A stretch of 64,000 nt of DNA from Phytoamicus setariae (GTDB lineage: Bacteria; Pseudomonadota; Alphaproteobacteria; Rhizobiales; Rhizobiaceae), in contig NZ_JAEQNC010000007.1 of assembly GCF_016722925.1 (NCBI RefSeq), positions 62,001 through 126,000 of the forward strand, read 5' to 3'. The notes under the pieces are model-generated. The model saw nothing but the letters and a program-made list of their open reading frames with translations, did not search any database and was not told the DNA's origin. Every line of letters begins with the position of its first letter. Positions within the stretch are counted from its first letter, which is position 1. Shown here one piece after another: positions 54,355 to 62,502 of the stretch. Both the position numbers and the translations under genes were made by a program.

Positions 54355-54894
54355 TCATGCCACTTCCCGGCCGAGGATAGTCCTCAACCGCTTGCGCGCC
54401 TCGTGGAGATGCCACGAGACGGTGCTTTCCGAACAACCCAGCACATCGGCCGCCTCGCCATGGCCGAGCCCTTCGGCATAGACAAGCATCACGGCATCGC
54501 GCTGTTTTGGCGACAATGTCTGCACGGCTGTCCAGAGTTCCTGCATGTCTTCCTCGTGCATGGGTTCCGAGTGCATTGAGGGGTCGAGGCTCCATTCCGC
54601 CGCATTGCGCCGATCCCGCTGCGATTTCCGCGCCAGATCGCGCACCGCGTTCAGCACCAGCGTGTAGAGCCATGTGCGGAAGCGTCCCTCTCCCCGGAAG
54701 CCGCGGATCGCATTGGCCAGCCTCACGCAGACATCCTGTGCGACATCCTCTGCATCCGCTCTGTTGCGCGTCCATTTCCAGGCCGCCGCATGAATAAAAT
54801 CATAGTGCATCTCCACGAGTTGCCCGAAGGCCAACCGATCCCCATGAGATGCACGCCTGATTAGTTCCGGTTCCAATTCGGTTCGCCCTCTCAA
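54355..54894 (-). CDS. ECF-family RNA polymerase sigma factor
   Basis: About 179 residues with region 2 (FGQLVEMHYDFIHAAAWKWTRNRADAEDVAQDVCVRLANAIRGF) and region 4 (LSPKQRDAVMLVYAEGLGHGEAADVLGCSESTVSWHLHEARKRLR). There is no ATG near the start; the frame opens with TTG 54894 and the true start is uncertain by a few codons. It is followed within about 12 bp by the membrane VWA protein. It probably controls that transcript, but no promoter motif could be confirmed in the 164-bp gap upstream. Confidence 0.87.
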   Translation of the reverse strand: MRGRTELEPELIRRASHGDRLAFGQLVEMHYDFIHAAAWKWTRNRADAEDVAQDVCVRLANAIRGFRGEGRFRTWLYTLVLNAVRDLARKSQRDRRNAAEWSLDPSMHSEPMHEEDMQELWTAVQTLSPKQRDAVMLVYAEGLGHGEAADVLGCSESTVSWHLHEARKRLRTILGREVA

Positions 54895-55058
54895 CTGCCA
54901 TATGAGGGTAAGACGTTTGCCACTGCCAATTCCTTGGGTAGGCCCGGATTATTTTGTCCGTCCGCCAGTTGGAACCGGTGTACACAGCAAGCACCTTGTT
55001 CTAACGCTGGCCGATTATTGATTCCGGTATAAAAAACTCAGTTTCCCAAAGGCACGCA

Positions 55059-55937
55059 ATGTCTTCCCGCCGCGACTACCAGCTTGGTCTGCTTTTTGTG
55101 ACCATATCAGCGATTGCATGGAGCACGACTGGGTTCTTTACCCGACTGATACCGCTCGACAGCTTTACCCTGCTGGCTTGGCGAGGCATTTTCGGAAGCG
55201 TCAGCGTGTTGCTGGTGATCATCCTCAGCAACCCCAAAGGATGGGTCCGCGAGTTTACCCGCATCGGCAGGGTGGAACTGATCTACATCGCATTGACGGT
55301 GTCGGGCATGATGATGTTCATCACATCGCTCCGCCACACGTCTGTTGCCCACAACGCCGTCATTTACGCAACGATTCCGTTTCTCGCCGGCTTCCTGGGC
55401 TGGTATTTCCTGCGCGAGTATCCGACCCGCAGCTCAATCGTTTCGAGTGGCGTAGCGTTGGTCGGGGTGCTGCTGATGGTCGGCTTCGGTGGAGATGGTG
55501 GTCTGTTCGGTGACATCCTGTCATTCGGCATGACCCTGAGTATGGCCGCCTCGATTATCGTCATCCGGAAAAACCCCACGATGTCGGTCCTGCCATCGGC
55601 CTGCATCGGCGCGATCATCAGCGTGTTCATCTGTTGGCCCCTTGGTGCGCCGCTGGACGTCACCAGCCTGCAACTCTGCCATCTCGCCTTGCTCGGCGTC
55701 GTCAATTCAGCCATCGGCCTGGCATTCTTCGCCCTGGGATCGAAAAAACTGCCGGCGGTGGAGACAGCGCTGATTGGCGCACTCGATACGCCGCTTGCGC
55801 CGCTTTGGGTCTGGATCGCCTTCAGCGAGACTCCCGGAATCAACACGATCATCGGCGGAGGCATCGTCCTCGCCGCAGTCATTGGCCACATCATTGTAAG
55901 CCAGAAGGCATCGCCGCTGCCGCAAGCAGCTGGCTAA
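55059..55937 (+). CDS. EamA/DMT-family exporter (first of a tandem pair)
   Basis: A 292-residue inner-membrane protein with about ten membrane segments in two EamA halves: YQLGLLFVTISAIAWSTTGFFTRLIPLD, TSVAHNAVIYATIPFLAGFLGWYFLRE, and the second half LAFFALGSKKLPAVETALIGALDTPLAPLWVWIAF. The substrate is unknown for this branch. It lies 9 bp before a close paralogue. Confidence 0.9.
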   Translation: MSSRRDYQLGLLFVTISAIAWSTTGFFTRLIPLDSFTLLAWRGIFGSVSVLLVIILSNPKGWVREFTRIGRVELIYIALTVSGMMMFITSLRHTSVAHNAVIYATIPFLAGFLGWYFLREYPTRSSIVSSGVALVGVLLMVGFGGDGGLFGDILSFGMTLSMAASIIVIRKNPTMSVLPSACIGAIISVFICWPLGAPLDVTSLQLCHLALLGVVNSAIGLAFFALGSKKLPAVETALIGALDTPLAPLWVWIAFSETPGINTIIGGGIVLAAVIGHIIVSQKASPLPQAAG

Positions 55938-55946
55938 GGAATATAC

Positions 55947-56819
55947 ATGGACCCTCGCCGCGACTACCAACTCGGTCTTTTCTTTGTCATGGCGGCCGCC
56001 ATAACCTGGAGTTCCGCCGGATTTTTCACCCGCCTGATCGACCTGGACTACCCGACGATGATTGCCGGCCGCGGCATTTTTGGCGCGTTGGGGCTGTTCA
56101 TCGTCATTGTCATCATGAACGGGCGAAAATGGCCTCGCCTTTTCATCACCATGGGACGCAACGAAGCGATTTACATCGCCCTCGTCGTTCTTGGCATGAT
56201 CGCCTTCATCGGCTCGCTGGGGCTGACCTCGGTCGCCCACAATGCCGTGATCTTTGCCACAATTCCGCTGATTTCGGCGTTCCTGGGCTGGTTCTTCCTC
56301 CGCGAAATCCCTTCGCAAACCGTGCTCGTGGCCTCGGCCGTAGCGATTCTCGGCGTTGCCATCATGATGGGTTTCGGTTTCGATGGCGGCCTGTCCGGCG
56401 ATATTCTCTCGTTCGTCGCCACGCTCTGCATGGCGCTGTCGATCATCATCATCCGCCTGAACCCGACGATCGCGATCACCGCATGCGCCTGCGTCGGCTC
56501 ACTCGTCAGCGGCCTGGTCTGCCTGCCATTTGCCGACCTCTCGGCGGTGACGCCGACGCATTTCGGTTATCTCGTGCTGTTCGGCTTGCTGAACTCGGCG
56601 GCCGGCCTGACGCTGTTCTCACTCGGTTCGCGCCGCCTGCCGGCGGTTGAAACCGCGTTGATCTCGACGCTCGACACGCCGCTTTCGCCACTCTGGGTGT
56701 GGCTCGCCTTCGGTGAAACCGCCGGACCGCAAACGCTGGTCGGCGGCGGCATCGTGCTGGGTGCAGTGGTCATGCACGTCGTCATCAGCCAACGACGTCA
56801 GGCGAGAGCCGCCATATGA
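55947..56819 (+). CDS. EamA/DMT-family exporter (second of a tandem pair)
   Basis: A 290-residue paralogue of the preceding exporter: both begin with RRDYQLGL, then (W)S-x-x-GFFTRLI and RGIFG, and share SVAHNAVI-ATIP and the ALIS-LDTPLSPLWVWLAF block. It has about ten membrane segments. The gene ends 22 bp inside the convergent Fe-S protein gene. Confidence 0.9.
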   Translation: MDPRRDYQLGLFFVMAAAITWSSAGFFTRLIDLDYPTMIAGRGIFGALGLFIVIVIMNGRKWPRLFITMGRNEAIYIALVVLGMIAFIGSLGLTSVAHNAVIFATIPLISAFLGWFFLREIPSQTVLVASAVAILGVAIMMGFGFDGGLSGDILSFVATLCMALSIIIIRLNPTIAITACACVGSLVSGLVCLPFADLSAVTPTHFGYLVLFGLLNSAAGLTLFSLGSRRLPAVETALISTLDTPLSPLWVWLAFGETAGPQTLVGGGIVLGAVVMHVVISQRRQARAAI

Positions 56820-57475
56820 AACCGCAACTGTTCGTCCGGATAGCGATATTCAGCACCGACAGGACAGGCATTGCGCGCCAGGCAGCCGGACGCCAGGCAG
56901 CCATGCCGGCCCGCCGGCGAAAGTAGATGCAACCGGCAGGCGGCGACGTCGAATGATGCCGGTTTGATCGCATCGACGGGACAATATGTGAGGCAAGGCT
57001 TGGCGGTGCAATGGTCGCATGGATGGATGCGCTGCGGCTGGCTGACTTTTCCGATCTTCTCGCCAAATCCCAGCGCCCCGCGATACCCGTGCCATAGTCC
57101 GTATTCGGGGTGGACGAGAATTCCAAGCGGTGACGGCTTCAGCCCTTCCGCCCGCATCGCCCATTGTTGGAAAGGCTGCCAGGGTTTTTCCGAGGGAAAC
57201 CATGACGTTGCGCCGATTTCTTCAGCCGTTGGCCGGATCACCTCCTGGGACCAGGTATCCAGGGGATCGGCGACGTCGAGATGCGTTGAGAACCAGGCCT
57301 CGAAGGCCGGCCAGATCGAGCCGCCGATATTGCCCAACAGAATGACGGTGCGCGCCGTCCCACCCGTTGCCAGTTCCGGTCCATCGTCATCAAAGTGGAT
57401 CATCCCGCGCAAAAAAATTCCGTGCGGGGAAAGCCCCGCACGGATGTCTTCGATGATGTCTTGATCGCTACCCAT
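56798..57475 (-). CDS. QueG-like 4Fe-4S dicluster protein near the corrinoid system
   Basis: About 225 residues from ATG 57475 (a TTG at 57511 is a longer alternative). The C-terminal ferredoxin part has CDHCTAKPCLTYCP, with Cys near 153, 156, 161 and 165, then further Cys near 180, 193, 198 and 204 (GCLARNACPVG), enough for two 4Fe-4S clusters. Upstream, HPEYGLWHGYRGALGF resembles a segment of QueG-type enzymes, which bind a corrinoid. It may reduce or reactivate the corrinoid protein of the neighbouring MttB system, but nothing in the sequence proves this. It sits 66-100 bp past the MttB gene end on the same strand, so co-transcription is likely. Confidence 0.72.
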   Translation of the reverse strand: MGSDQDIIEDIRAGLSPHGIFLRGMIHFDDDGPELATGGTARTVILLGNIGGSIWPAFEAWFSTHLDVADPLDTWSQEVIRPTAEEIGATSWFPSEKPWQPFQQWAMRAEGLKPSPLGILVHPEYGLWHGYRGALGFGEKIGKVSQPQRIHPCDHCTAKPCLTYCPVDAIKPASFDVAACRLHLLSPAGRHGCLASGCLARNACPVGAEYRYPDEQLRFHMAALA

Positions 57476-57576
57476 TATGTCCGGCCAGGCGGTCTGTAGT
57501 GCGGACGCCAAACGTCCCGCTGTATCCAGTCGGCAACCTGAAACCGTCCGCCACTCTCCCTGGCTTCGGGACCCTT

Positions 57577-59133
57577 TCAGGTAAAGGCGTCGGGCATCGA
57601 ATCCTTCTTCTGCTTGATATAGGCGAGAAGGGCTTCGTCGATCGCCGGATCGAGCGCGGGCGCTTCATACTGATCGAGCCAGGAGCGGCAAAGCGCATTG
57701 GCGCGCTGTTCGATGCGCTTGGCGCCTTCCACTTCCCACTGTTCGTAGGAATTGTTGTCGGCGAGTGCCGAGCGGTAGAAAGCGGTCTGGAAATTGGCCT
57801 GCGTATGGGCGCAACCCAGATAATGGCTGCCCGGGCCGACTTCGCGGATAGCGTCGAGCGCCTGCGCGTTTTCGGAAAGATCCACGCCTTCGGCCATCTT
57901 CTGCATCATGCCGAGCTGGTCCTGGTCGATCATGAACTTCTCGTAGGACGAGACCAGGCCGCCTTCGAGCCAGCCAGCCGCGTGCAGCACGAAATTGGTG
58001 CCGGCAAGCAGCGTCATATTGATCGTGTTGGCCGACTCGTGGGCTGCCTGGGCATCGGGAACCTTCGAACCGCAAAGCGAGCCACCGGTACGGAACGGCA
58101 ATCCGAGACGGCGCGCCAACTGGGCCGCACCATACGATACCAGCGACGGCTCTGGCGTGCCGAAGGTCGGCGCACCCGACTGCATGGAGATCGACGCAGC
58201 GAACGTACCAAACAGCACCGGAGCGCCCTTGCGGATCAGCTGGGTGAACGCCGCACCCGCCAGGACTTCGGCAAGGATCTGGGTCAGCGTACCGGTGACT
58301 GTCACCGGGCTCATGGCACCGGACAGGATGAACGGCGAGATGACCGTTGCCTGATTGTGTCGGGCATAAACCTTCAGCGCTCCCACCATGGTCTCGTCGA
58401 AAACCATCGGCGAGTTTGCATTGATGAGGTTGAGGGTAACGCAATTGTTCTCGACGAAATCGTCACCGAACACCAGCTTTGCCATGGCGATCGTGTCCTC
58501 GGCGCGCTCAGGAGCGGTGACCGAGCCCATGAAAGGCTTGTCGGAATATTTGATATGGCTGTAGACCATGTCGAGATGGCGCTTGTTGACCGGGATATCG
58601 ACCGGTTCGCACACCGTTCCGCCCGACGAATGCATCGACGGTGCCATATAGGCGAGCTTGACGAAATTGTTGAAGTCCTCGATCGTCGCATAGCGGCGGA
58701 CGCCTTCGAGATCGCGCACGAAGGGAGGTCCGTAGACGGGGGCAAACACAGTCGCTTTGCCGCCGATATGGACGCTGCGCTCCGGATTGCGGGCATGCCA
58801 GGTAAAGTTCGACGGTGCCGTTTTCAACAGTTCACGGCACAGCCCTTTGGGAAAATGTACCCGCTCGCCGCGCACGTCGGCGCCGGCTTCCTTCCACAGC
58901 GCCAGCGCTTCGGCATCGTCACGGAACTCGATGCCGATTTCCTCGAGGATCAAGTCGGCATTGCGCTCGATCAGCTGCAGCCCTTCTTCGTCAAGCACCT
59001 CATACTCGCGAATCTTGCGGGTGATATAGGGAAGAGACGCACCCGGACCGCCACCCGTACGCGATGCACGCCGTGCGGCCGCTCCACGTCCGCGCCGCCC
59101 GCCGCCTTCTGCCTGTTCGTTTGTCTGGTCCAT
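57577..59133 (-). CDS. MttB-family corrinoid methyltransferase (non-pyrrolysine)
   Basis: A 518-residue COG5598 protein expected to move a methyl group from a trimethylated or quaternary amine onto a corrinoid protein. A Gly/Arg-rich N-terminus (about 10-35) precedes a TIM barrel: LIERNADLILEEIGIEF, ATVFAPVYGPPFVRDLEG, MAPSMHSSGGTVCEPVD, LINANSPMVFDETMVGALKVYARHNQATVISPFILSGAMSPVT. The frame is uninterrupted, with no amber codon that would encode pyrrolysine, so it belongs to the glycine betaine/carnitine/proline-betaine-type branch rather than true TMA methyltransferase. GAGG lies 8 nt before the ATG. It is divergent from the corrinoid protein gene across a 421-bp region. Confidence 0.9.
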   Translation of the reverse strand: MDQTNEQAEGGGRRGRGAAARRASRTGGGPGASLPYITRKIREYEVLDEEGLQLIERNADLILEEIGIEFRDDAEALALWKEAGADVRGERVHFPKGLCRELLKTAPSNFTWHARNPERSVHIGGKATVFAPVYGPPFVRDLEGVRRYATIEDFNNFVKLAYMAPSMHSSGGTVCEPVDIPVNKRHLDMVYSHIKYSDKPFMGSVTAPERAEDTIAMAKLVFGDDFVENNCVTLNLINANSPMVFDETMVGALKVYARHNQATVISPFILSGAMSPVTVTGTLTQILAEVLAGAAFTQLIRKGAPVLFGTFAASISMQSGAPTFGTPEPSLVSYGAAQLARRLGLPFRTGGSLCGSKVPDAQAAHESANTINMTLLAGTNFVLHAAGWLEGGLVSSYEKFMIDQDQLGMMQKMAEGVDLSENAQALDAIREVGPGSHYLGCAHTQANFQTAFYRSALADNNSYEQWEVEGAKRIEQRANALCRSWLDQYEAPALDPAIDEALLAYIKQKKDSMPDAFT

Positions 59134-59554
59134 TGTCGTTTCCTCTGCGAAAATCCGTTATGCACGGCTCAATGTTTCCACCGATCCTAAACAATGCCGC
59201 AAAAGGAACATTCCAGAAAGCGCCAATGTGTGCGCTGGAAACGAAGTAACGAAGATGTGCCACGATTCAGATCGGAAAAATTCAGGCATGCGCTGGATCT
59301 GCTCGAGCAAGCCGCAGGCGTTTACCCCGGAAATTGCTGCTTTTTTTGGATAATACGGGATACAGTGCAATTTTCGGCCACCCAGCGGGAAGAGAACTCA
59401 CCTCCATTGCGCCAACTTGTATGGCCTTCGTCGTTTTTCGTCCCCGAGCACGTCGTTTTCGAAAACGCTTTGCAAATGGCGAACGCTAACTATAGTGGCA
59501 TACAGCCGATTTGGCCGAACTACCGGCTTTAAAATTCAATTCACGAGGATCGCA
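59134..59554. other. Divergent promoter region between the MttB and corrinoid protein genes
   Basis: 421 bp without a plausible gene. A perfect 14-bp palindrome CGTTTTCGAAAACG at 59454-59467 is a candidate operator, about 90 bp before the corrinoid protein gene. I saw no B12 box or other riboswitch motif here. The region is moderately AT-rich, as expected for two promoters. Confidence 0.55.
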
Positions 59555-60253
59555 ATGGCAGACGATGAAATCATTCTTTCCGAGCTCTCGGACGAAGAAC
59601 TCGTGCAGCAGATGCACGACGATCTCTATGATGGCCTGAAGGAAGAAATCGAGGAAGGCACCAACATCCTCCTCGGGCGTGGCTGGGCACCCTACGACGT
59701 CCTGACGCAAGCGCTCGTCGAAGGCATGCGTATCGTCGGCATCGACTTCCGCGACGGCATCCTGTTCGTGCCGGAAGTTCTGTTGTCGGCCAACGCGATG
59801 AAGGCCGGCATGTTCATCCTGCGCCCGCTGCTCGCCGCCACAGGCGCTCCGAAGCAGGGCAAGATGGTCATCGGCACCGTCAAGGGCGATATCCACGACA
59901 TCGGCAAGAACCTCGTCGGCATGATGATGGAAGGTGCCGGTTTCGATGTCATCGACCTCGGCATCAACAACCCGGTCGAGAACTACCTCGATGCGATCGA
60001 GCGCGAACAGCCGGACATTCTCGGTATGTCGGCGCTTTTGACCACCACCATGCCCTACATGAAGGTCGTCATCGACACGATGAAGGAAAAGGGCATTCGC
60101 GACGACTATATCGTCCTCGTCGGCGGTGCCCCGCTCAACGAGGAATTCGGCAAGGCTGTGGGCGCCGACGCCTATTGCCGTGATGCCGCCGTCGCCGTAG
60201 AGACCGCAAAGGAATATATCAAGCGCAAGCACAACATGCTCGCAGCTGGTTGA
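59555..60253 (+). CDS. Corrinoid protein (MtbC/MttC-like)
   Basis: A 232-residue methyl carrier with an N-terminal helical cap (about 10-95) and a Rossmann-like B12 domain. The lower-ligand motif DxHxxG is D112-I-H114-D-I-G117, followed by VIDLGINNPVENYLDAIEREQPDILGMSALLTTTMPYM and LVGGAPLNEEFGKAVGADAYCRDA. It would accept methyl groups from the MttB-family enzyme and pass them to tetrahydrofolate. ATG 59555 has GAGGA 6 nt upstream; the open frame before it is not coding. It is a normal length for the family. Confidence 0.93.
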   Translation: MADDEIILSELSDEELVQQMHDDLYDGLKEEIEEGTNILLGRGWAPYDVLTQALVEGMRIVGIDFRDGILFVPEVLLSANAMKAGMFILRPLLAATGAPKQGKMVIGTVKGDIHDIGKNLVGMMMEGAGFDVIDLGINNPVENYLDAIEREQPDILGMSALLTTTMPYMKVVIDTMKEKGIRDDYIVLVGGAPLNEEFGKAVGADAYCRDAAVAVETAKEYIKRKHNMLAAG

Positions 60254-60273
60254 TAGACAGTTCCGGAACTTGG

Positions 60274-60299
60274 CAGGCCGCGCAGCAATGCGCGGCCTG
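60274..60299. terminator. Terminator-like hairpin after the corrinoid protein gene
   Basis: A 10-bp perfect stem CAGGCCGCGC / GCGCGGCCTG with 6-nt loop lies 20 bp past the stop, between convergent genes. The T-run is weak (TTGCGTT), so termination is likely but not certain. Confidence 0.6.
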
Positions 60300-60313
60300 T
60301 TGCGTTCCTGAGA

Positions 60314-60448
60314 TCAGTTCGCGGCGTCCTTGACGGCATCCTTCGTGTTGGACACATCCCGTCCGGCTCCCCGGATGGTGTTTGCGCAAGACGACAGCGC
60401 AAGTGCCGCAATCAAGGCAAGGACAATTGAAGTCGTTAGCCTGGACAT
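60314..60448 (-). CDS. Entericidin A/B-family lipoprotein (downstream copy)
   Basis: A 44-residue lipoprotein: signal peptide with lipobox ALSSC (Cys about residue 20) and mature part CANTIRGAGRDVSNTKDAVKDAAN, the entericidin signature. The family is linked to envelope stress and antidote/toxin effects in enterobacteria; function in rhizobia is not established. It starts at ATG 60448. It lies 25 bp after a close copy on the same strand, suggesting tandem duplication. Confidence 0.87.
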   Translation of the reverse strand: MSRLTTSIVLALIAALALSSCANTIRGAGRDVSNTKDAVKDAAN

Positions 60449-60473
60449 TTCAATTTCTCCTTGTCTGATGTGG

Positions 60474-60620
60474 TTAGTTTGCGATGTCCTTGGCGGCGCG
60501 CTCGGTCGCATTGGCGGTGTTCGACACATCGCGGCCGGCACCACGGATCGTATTGGCGCACGAGGTGAGGAAAATTGCGGCGGTTAGGGCAATGACAATC
60601 TTCGCGGAAATGTTCGACAT
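60474..60620 (-). CDS. Entericidin A/B-family lipoprotein (upstream copy)
   Basis: A 48-residue lipoprotein read on the minus strand from ATG 60620 to TAA 60474: MSNISAKIVIALTAAIFL, lipobox LTSC, then CANTIRGAGRDVSNTANA ending TERAAKDIAN. It shares CANTIRGAGRDVSNT exactly with the neighbouring copy. GGAGAG precedes the ATG. It is small enough to be missed by length-based gene calling. The 287 bp to the DUF1638 gene hold no other gene. Confidence 0.86.
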   Translation of the reverse strand: MSNISAKIVIALTAAIFLTSCANTIRGAGRDVSNTANATERAAKDIAN

Positions 60621-60907
60621 CTTGGCTCTCCAAATCGCAATGGAATGACGAGGCGGCCCGCCTCATGCGCATCAAAGCGACTCCTGCCTCTGTTTGCCAG
60701 CCGAGCCGCTCGGCATTTTAACGCGCGAAACGCGGATTTGTTCAACCGTCACGCAAGAATTCGCGAGAAATCCACAAAACCGGTGGAGCACAGCCAAATG
60801 TTCCGCGGCCCGATTGAAGTTTGCGCGCGCCAGCTTTTGCCGCAGCCGGCATTTCATCAAGATTGAATTAGACTATATTGATAACAGTATAGCTGCTGGA
60901 CCCACCC

Positions 60908-61519
60908 ATGAACGCCTCACCCTCCGATACTGCACCCGAACCCGTCCGCGTTATCGCCTGTGGCGCGATCGCGCGCGAGATCATCGCACTCAAGGCAGCC
61001 AATGGTCTCGAACATATCGACCTGCAGTGTCTTCCTGCGATCTGGCACGTCTATCCCACAAAGATCGCGCCGGCCCTGCGAGAAAAGATTGCCGAGGCGC
61101 GCGCCGAAGGGTTTCGCCGGATCTATATTGGTTACGCCGAATGCGGCACCCAGGGACAGATCGACAAGATTTGTGAAGAAGAAGGCATCGAACGGATCGC
61201 GGGGCCGCATTGCTATGCCTTCTATACCGGCACGGAAAAATTCCTCGCCGAATGCGACAATGAGATTTCAGCATTTTACCTGACAGATCTCATCGCCCGC
61301 CAGTTCGAGGCATTCGTCATCGAACCGCTCAAACTCGACAAGCACCCGGAACTGCGTGATATGGTATTCGGCAACTACACCAAGATCGTCTATCTCGCAC
61401 AAACAGAAGATCCTGAGCTGCAGAAAAAGGCTCGGTGGGCGGCTGACTACCTGAAGCTGGATTATGAATACCGCTTTACCGGGTACGGCGACCTTGAAGC
61501 AGCGATCATGTCGGCTTAA
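60908..61519 (+). CDS. DUF1638 protein of the one-carbon module
   Basis: A 203-residue soluble protein matching DUF1638: VIACGAIAREIIAL, LEHIDLQCLPAIWHVYPTKIAPAL, IYIGYAECGTQGQIDKICEEEGIERIAGPHCYAFYTG, LTDLIARQFEAFV. Conserved Cys and His residues (CGAIA, YAECGT, PHCYAFY) hint at a metal or cofactor site. DUF1638 genes recur beside MttB-family and corrinoid genes, so a role in corrinoid methyl transfer or its repair is probable, but no activity is established. It starts at ATG 60908. Confidence 0.85.
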   Translation: MNASPSDTAPEPVRVIACGAIAREIIALKAANGLEHIDLQCLPAIWHVYPTKIAPALREKIAEARAEGFRRIYIGYAECGTQGQIDKICEEEGIERIAGPHCYAFYTGTEKFLAECDNEISAFYLTDLIARQFEAFVIEPLKLDKHPELRDMVFGNYTKIVYLAQTEDPELQKKARWAADYLKLDYEYRFTGYGDLEAAIMSA

Positions 61520-61711
61520 GTCTTCGGTACTGCACAAAGAGGCAATGAAAAATATTTTTCGCGCCTGATCCGTGGTCTTAATTGCATGATAATCGCACTT
61601 TAAGGAACAGGCCCTAAGCTACCACGGCGGGATGGTGTTGGACTGAACTATCCAGCATTGTCGTGTGTTTCGCGCCAAGCAGTGCATAGGTGCCACGTGT
61701 CGGATATCAGC

Positions 61712-62383
61712 ATGGAAATGATCGTCAACGAAATGAAGATCAAGGAAAAGCCCGAGAAGCTTTCCGAGCTGCTTCGTCATGTTTCGGATAATGCCGGTGA
61801 AAAGGTCACTCTGGGCGAAATCGCCGATGCGATGGCCGATCGTTCCTTCGGCGCTTTTCTCGTCGTCTTCTGTCTTCCCAATCTCATTCCTCTGCCGCCG
61901 GGCGCCACCTTCGTTCTCGGGCTGCCACTGGTATTCATCGCTTTTCAGATGGCATTTTCTCGCCTCGACACAATCTGGCTGCCCAAGCGGCTGCATTACT
62001 ATGCATTTGACAACAAGGGTTTTTCTGCGGTTCTCGACAAGTTCGTGCCCTGGATGCAAAAAGCCGAAAAACTGATCAAGCCGCGCTTCTGGCCAGCCAA
62101 CAGCCGGTTCTACGAACGGATCATCGGCCTGTTTTCCCTCTTGCTGGCACTCGTCATCTTCCTGCCGATACCGCTCGGCAACATGGGGCCAGCCTACGCG
62201 CTGGCGCTGATGGGCCTTGGCCTGACCGAACGCGACGGCCTGGTTCTGGCTGTCGGCGCTGTCATCGGCATCGTTTTCTCGGTGGTGATCGGTTACATCG
62301 GCTACGAACTTGTCAAACTTGTCCCCCATTTCCTTCACCAGATCCCCCTTTACTGGACCACTTTCCTGCAGTTCTTTTCGTAA
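61712..62383 (+). CDS. ExoD-family exopolysaccharide-related membrane protein
   Basis: About 223 residues. It has the ExoD pattern LSELLRHVSDNAGEKVTLGEIADAMADRSFGAFLVVFCLPNLIPLPPG, then hydrophobic segments (about 65-85, 143-165 and 180-205) and a C-terminal membrane region. ExoD affects exopolysaccharide production and alkaline stress in rhizobia. The start is uncertain among GTG 61697 and ATGs 61712 and 61730. It lies between DUF1638 and the rest of the one-carbon genes, with no obvious link to them. Confidence 0.85.
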   Translation: MEMIVNEMKIKEKPEKLSELLRHVSDNAGEKVTLGEIADAMADRSFGAFLVVFCLPNLIPLPPGATFVLGLPLVFIAFQMAFSRLDTIWLPKRLHYYAFDNKGFSAVLDKFVPWMQKAEKLIKPRFWPANSRFYERIIGLFSLLLALVIFLPIPLGNMGPAYALALMGLGLTERDGLVLAVGAVIGIVFSVVIGYIGYELVKLVPHFLHQIPLYWTTFLQFFS

Positions 62384-62502
62384 CGGCCGCCCGGAAGCGA
62401 CCGGGATTTTTCACTTGTCGCAATAAGGCCAATGCGACGTCGTGCCTAGCCGGGCGGCGCAGCCTGCTCCTGTTCCATTCTAGGCGAAAGAGGAGTTTGG
62501 GG

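Noticed and set aside
57577-59133. Pyrrolysine-containing trimethylamine methyltransferase
   Set aside because: The coding frame has no internal TAG, so the pyrrolysine form is excluded.
57499-59190. Long plus-strand open frame opposite the MttB-family gene
   Set aside because: It is the antisense shadow of a well-supported gene, is rich in Arg/His/Gly as expected of such frames, and has no ribosome site or family motif.
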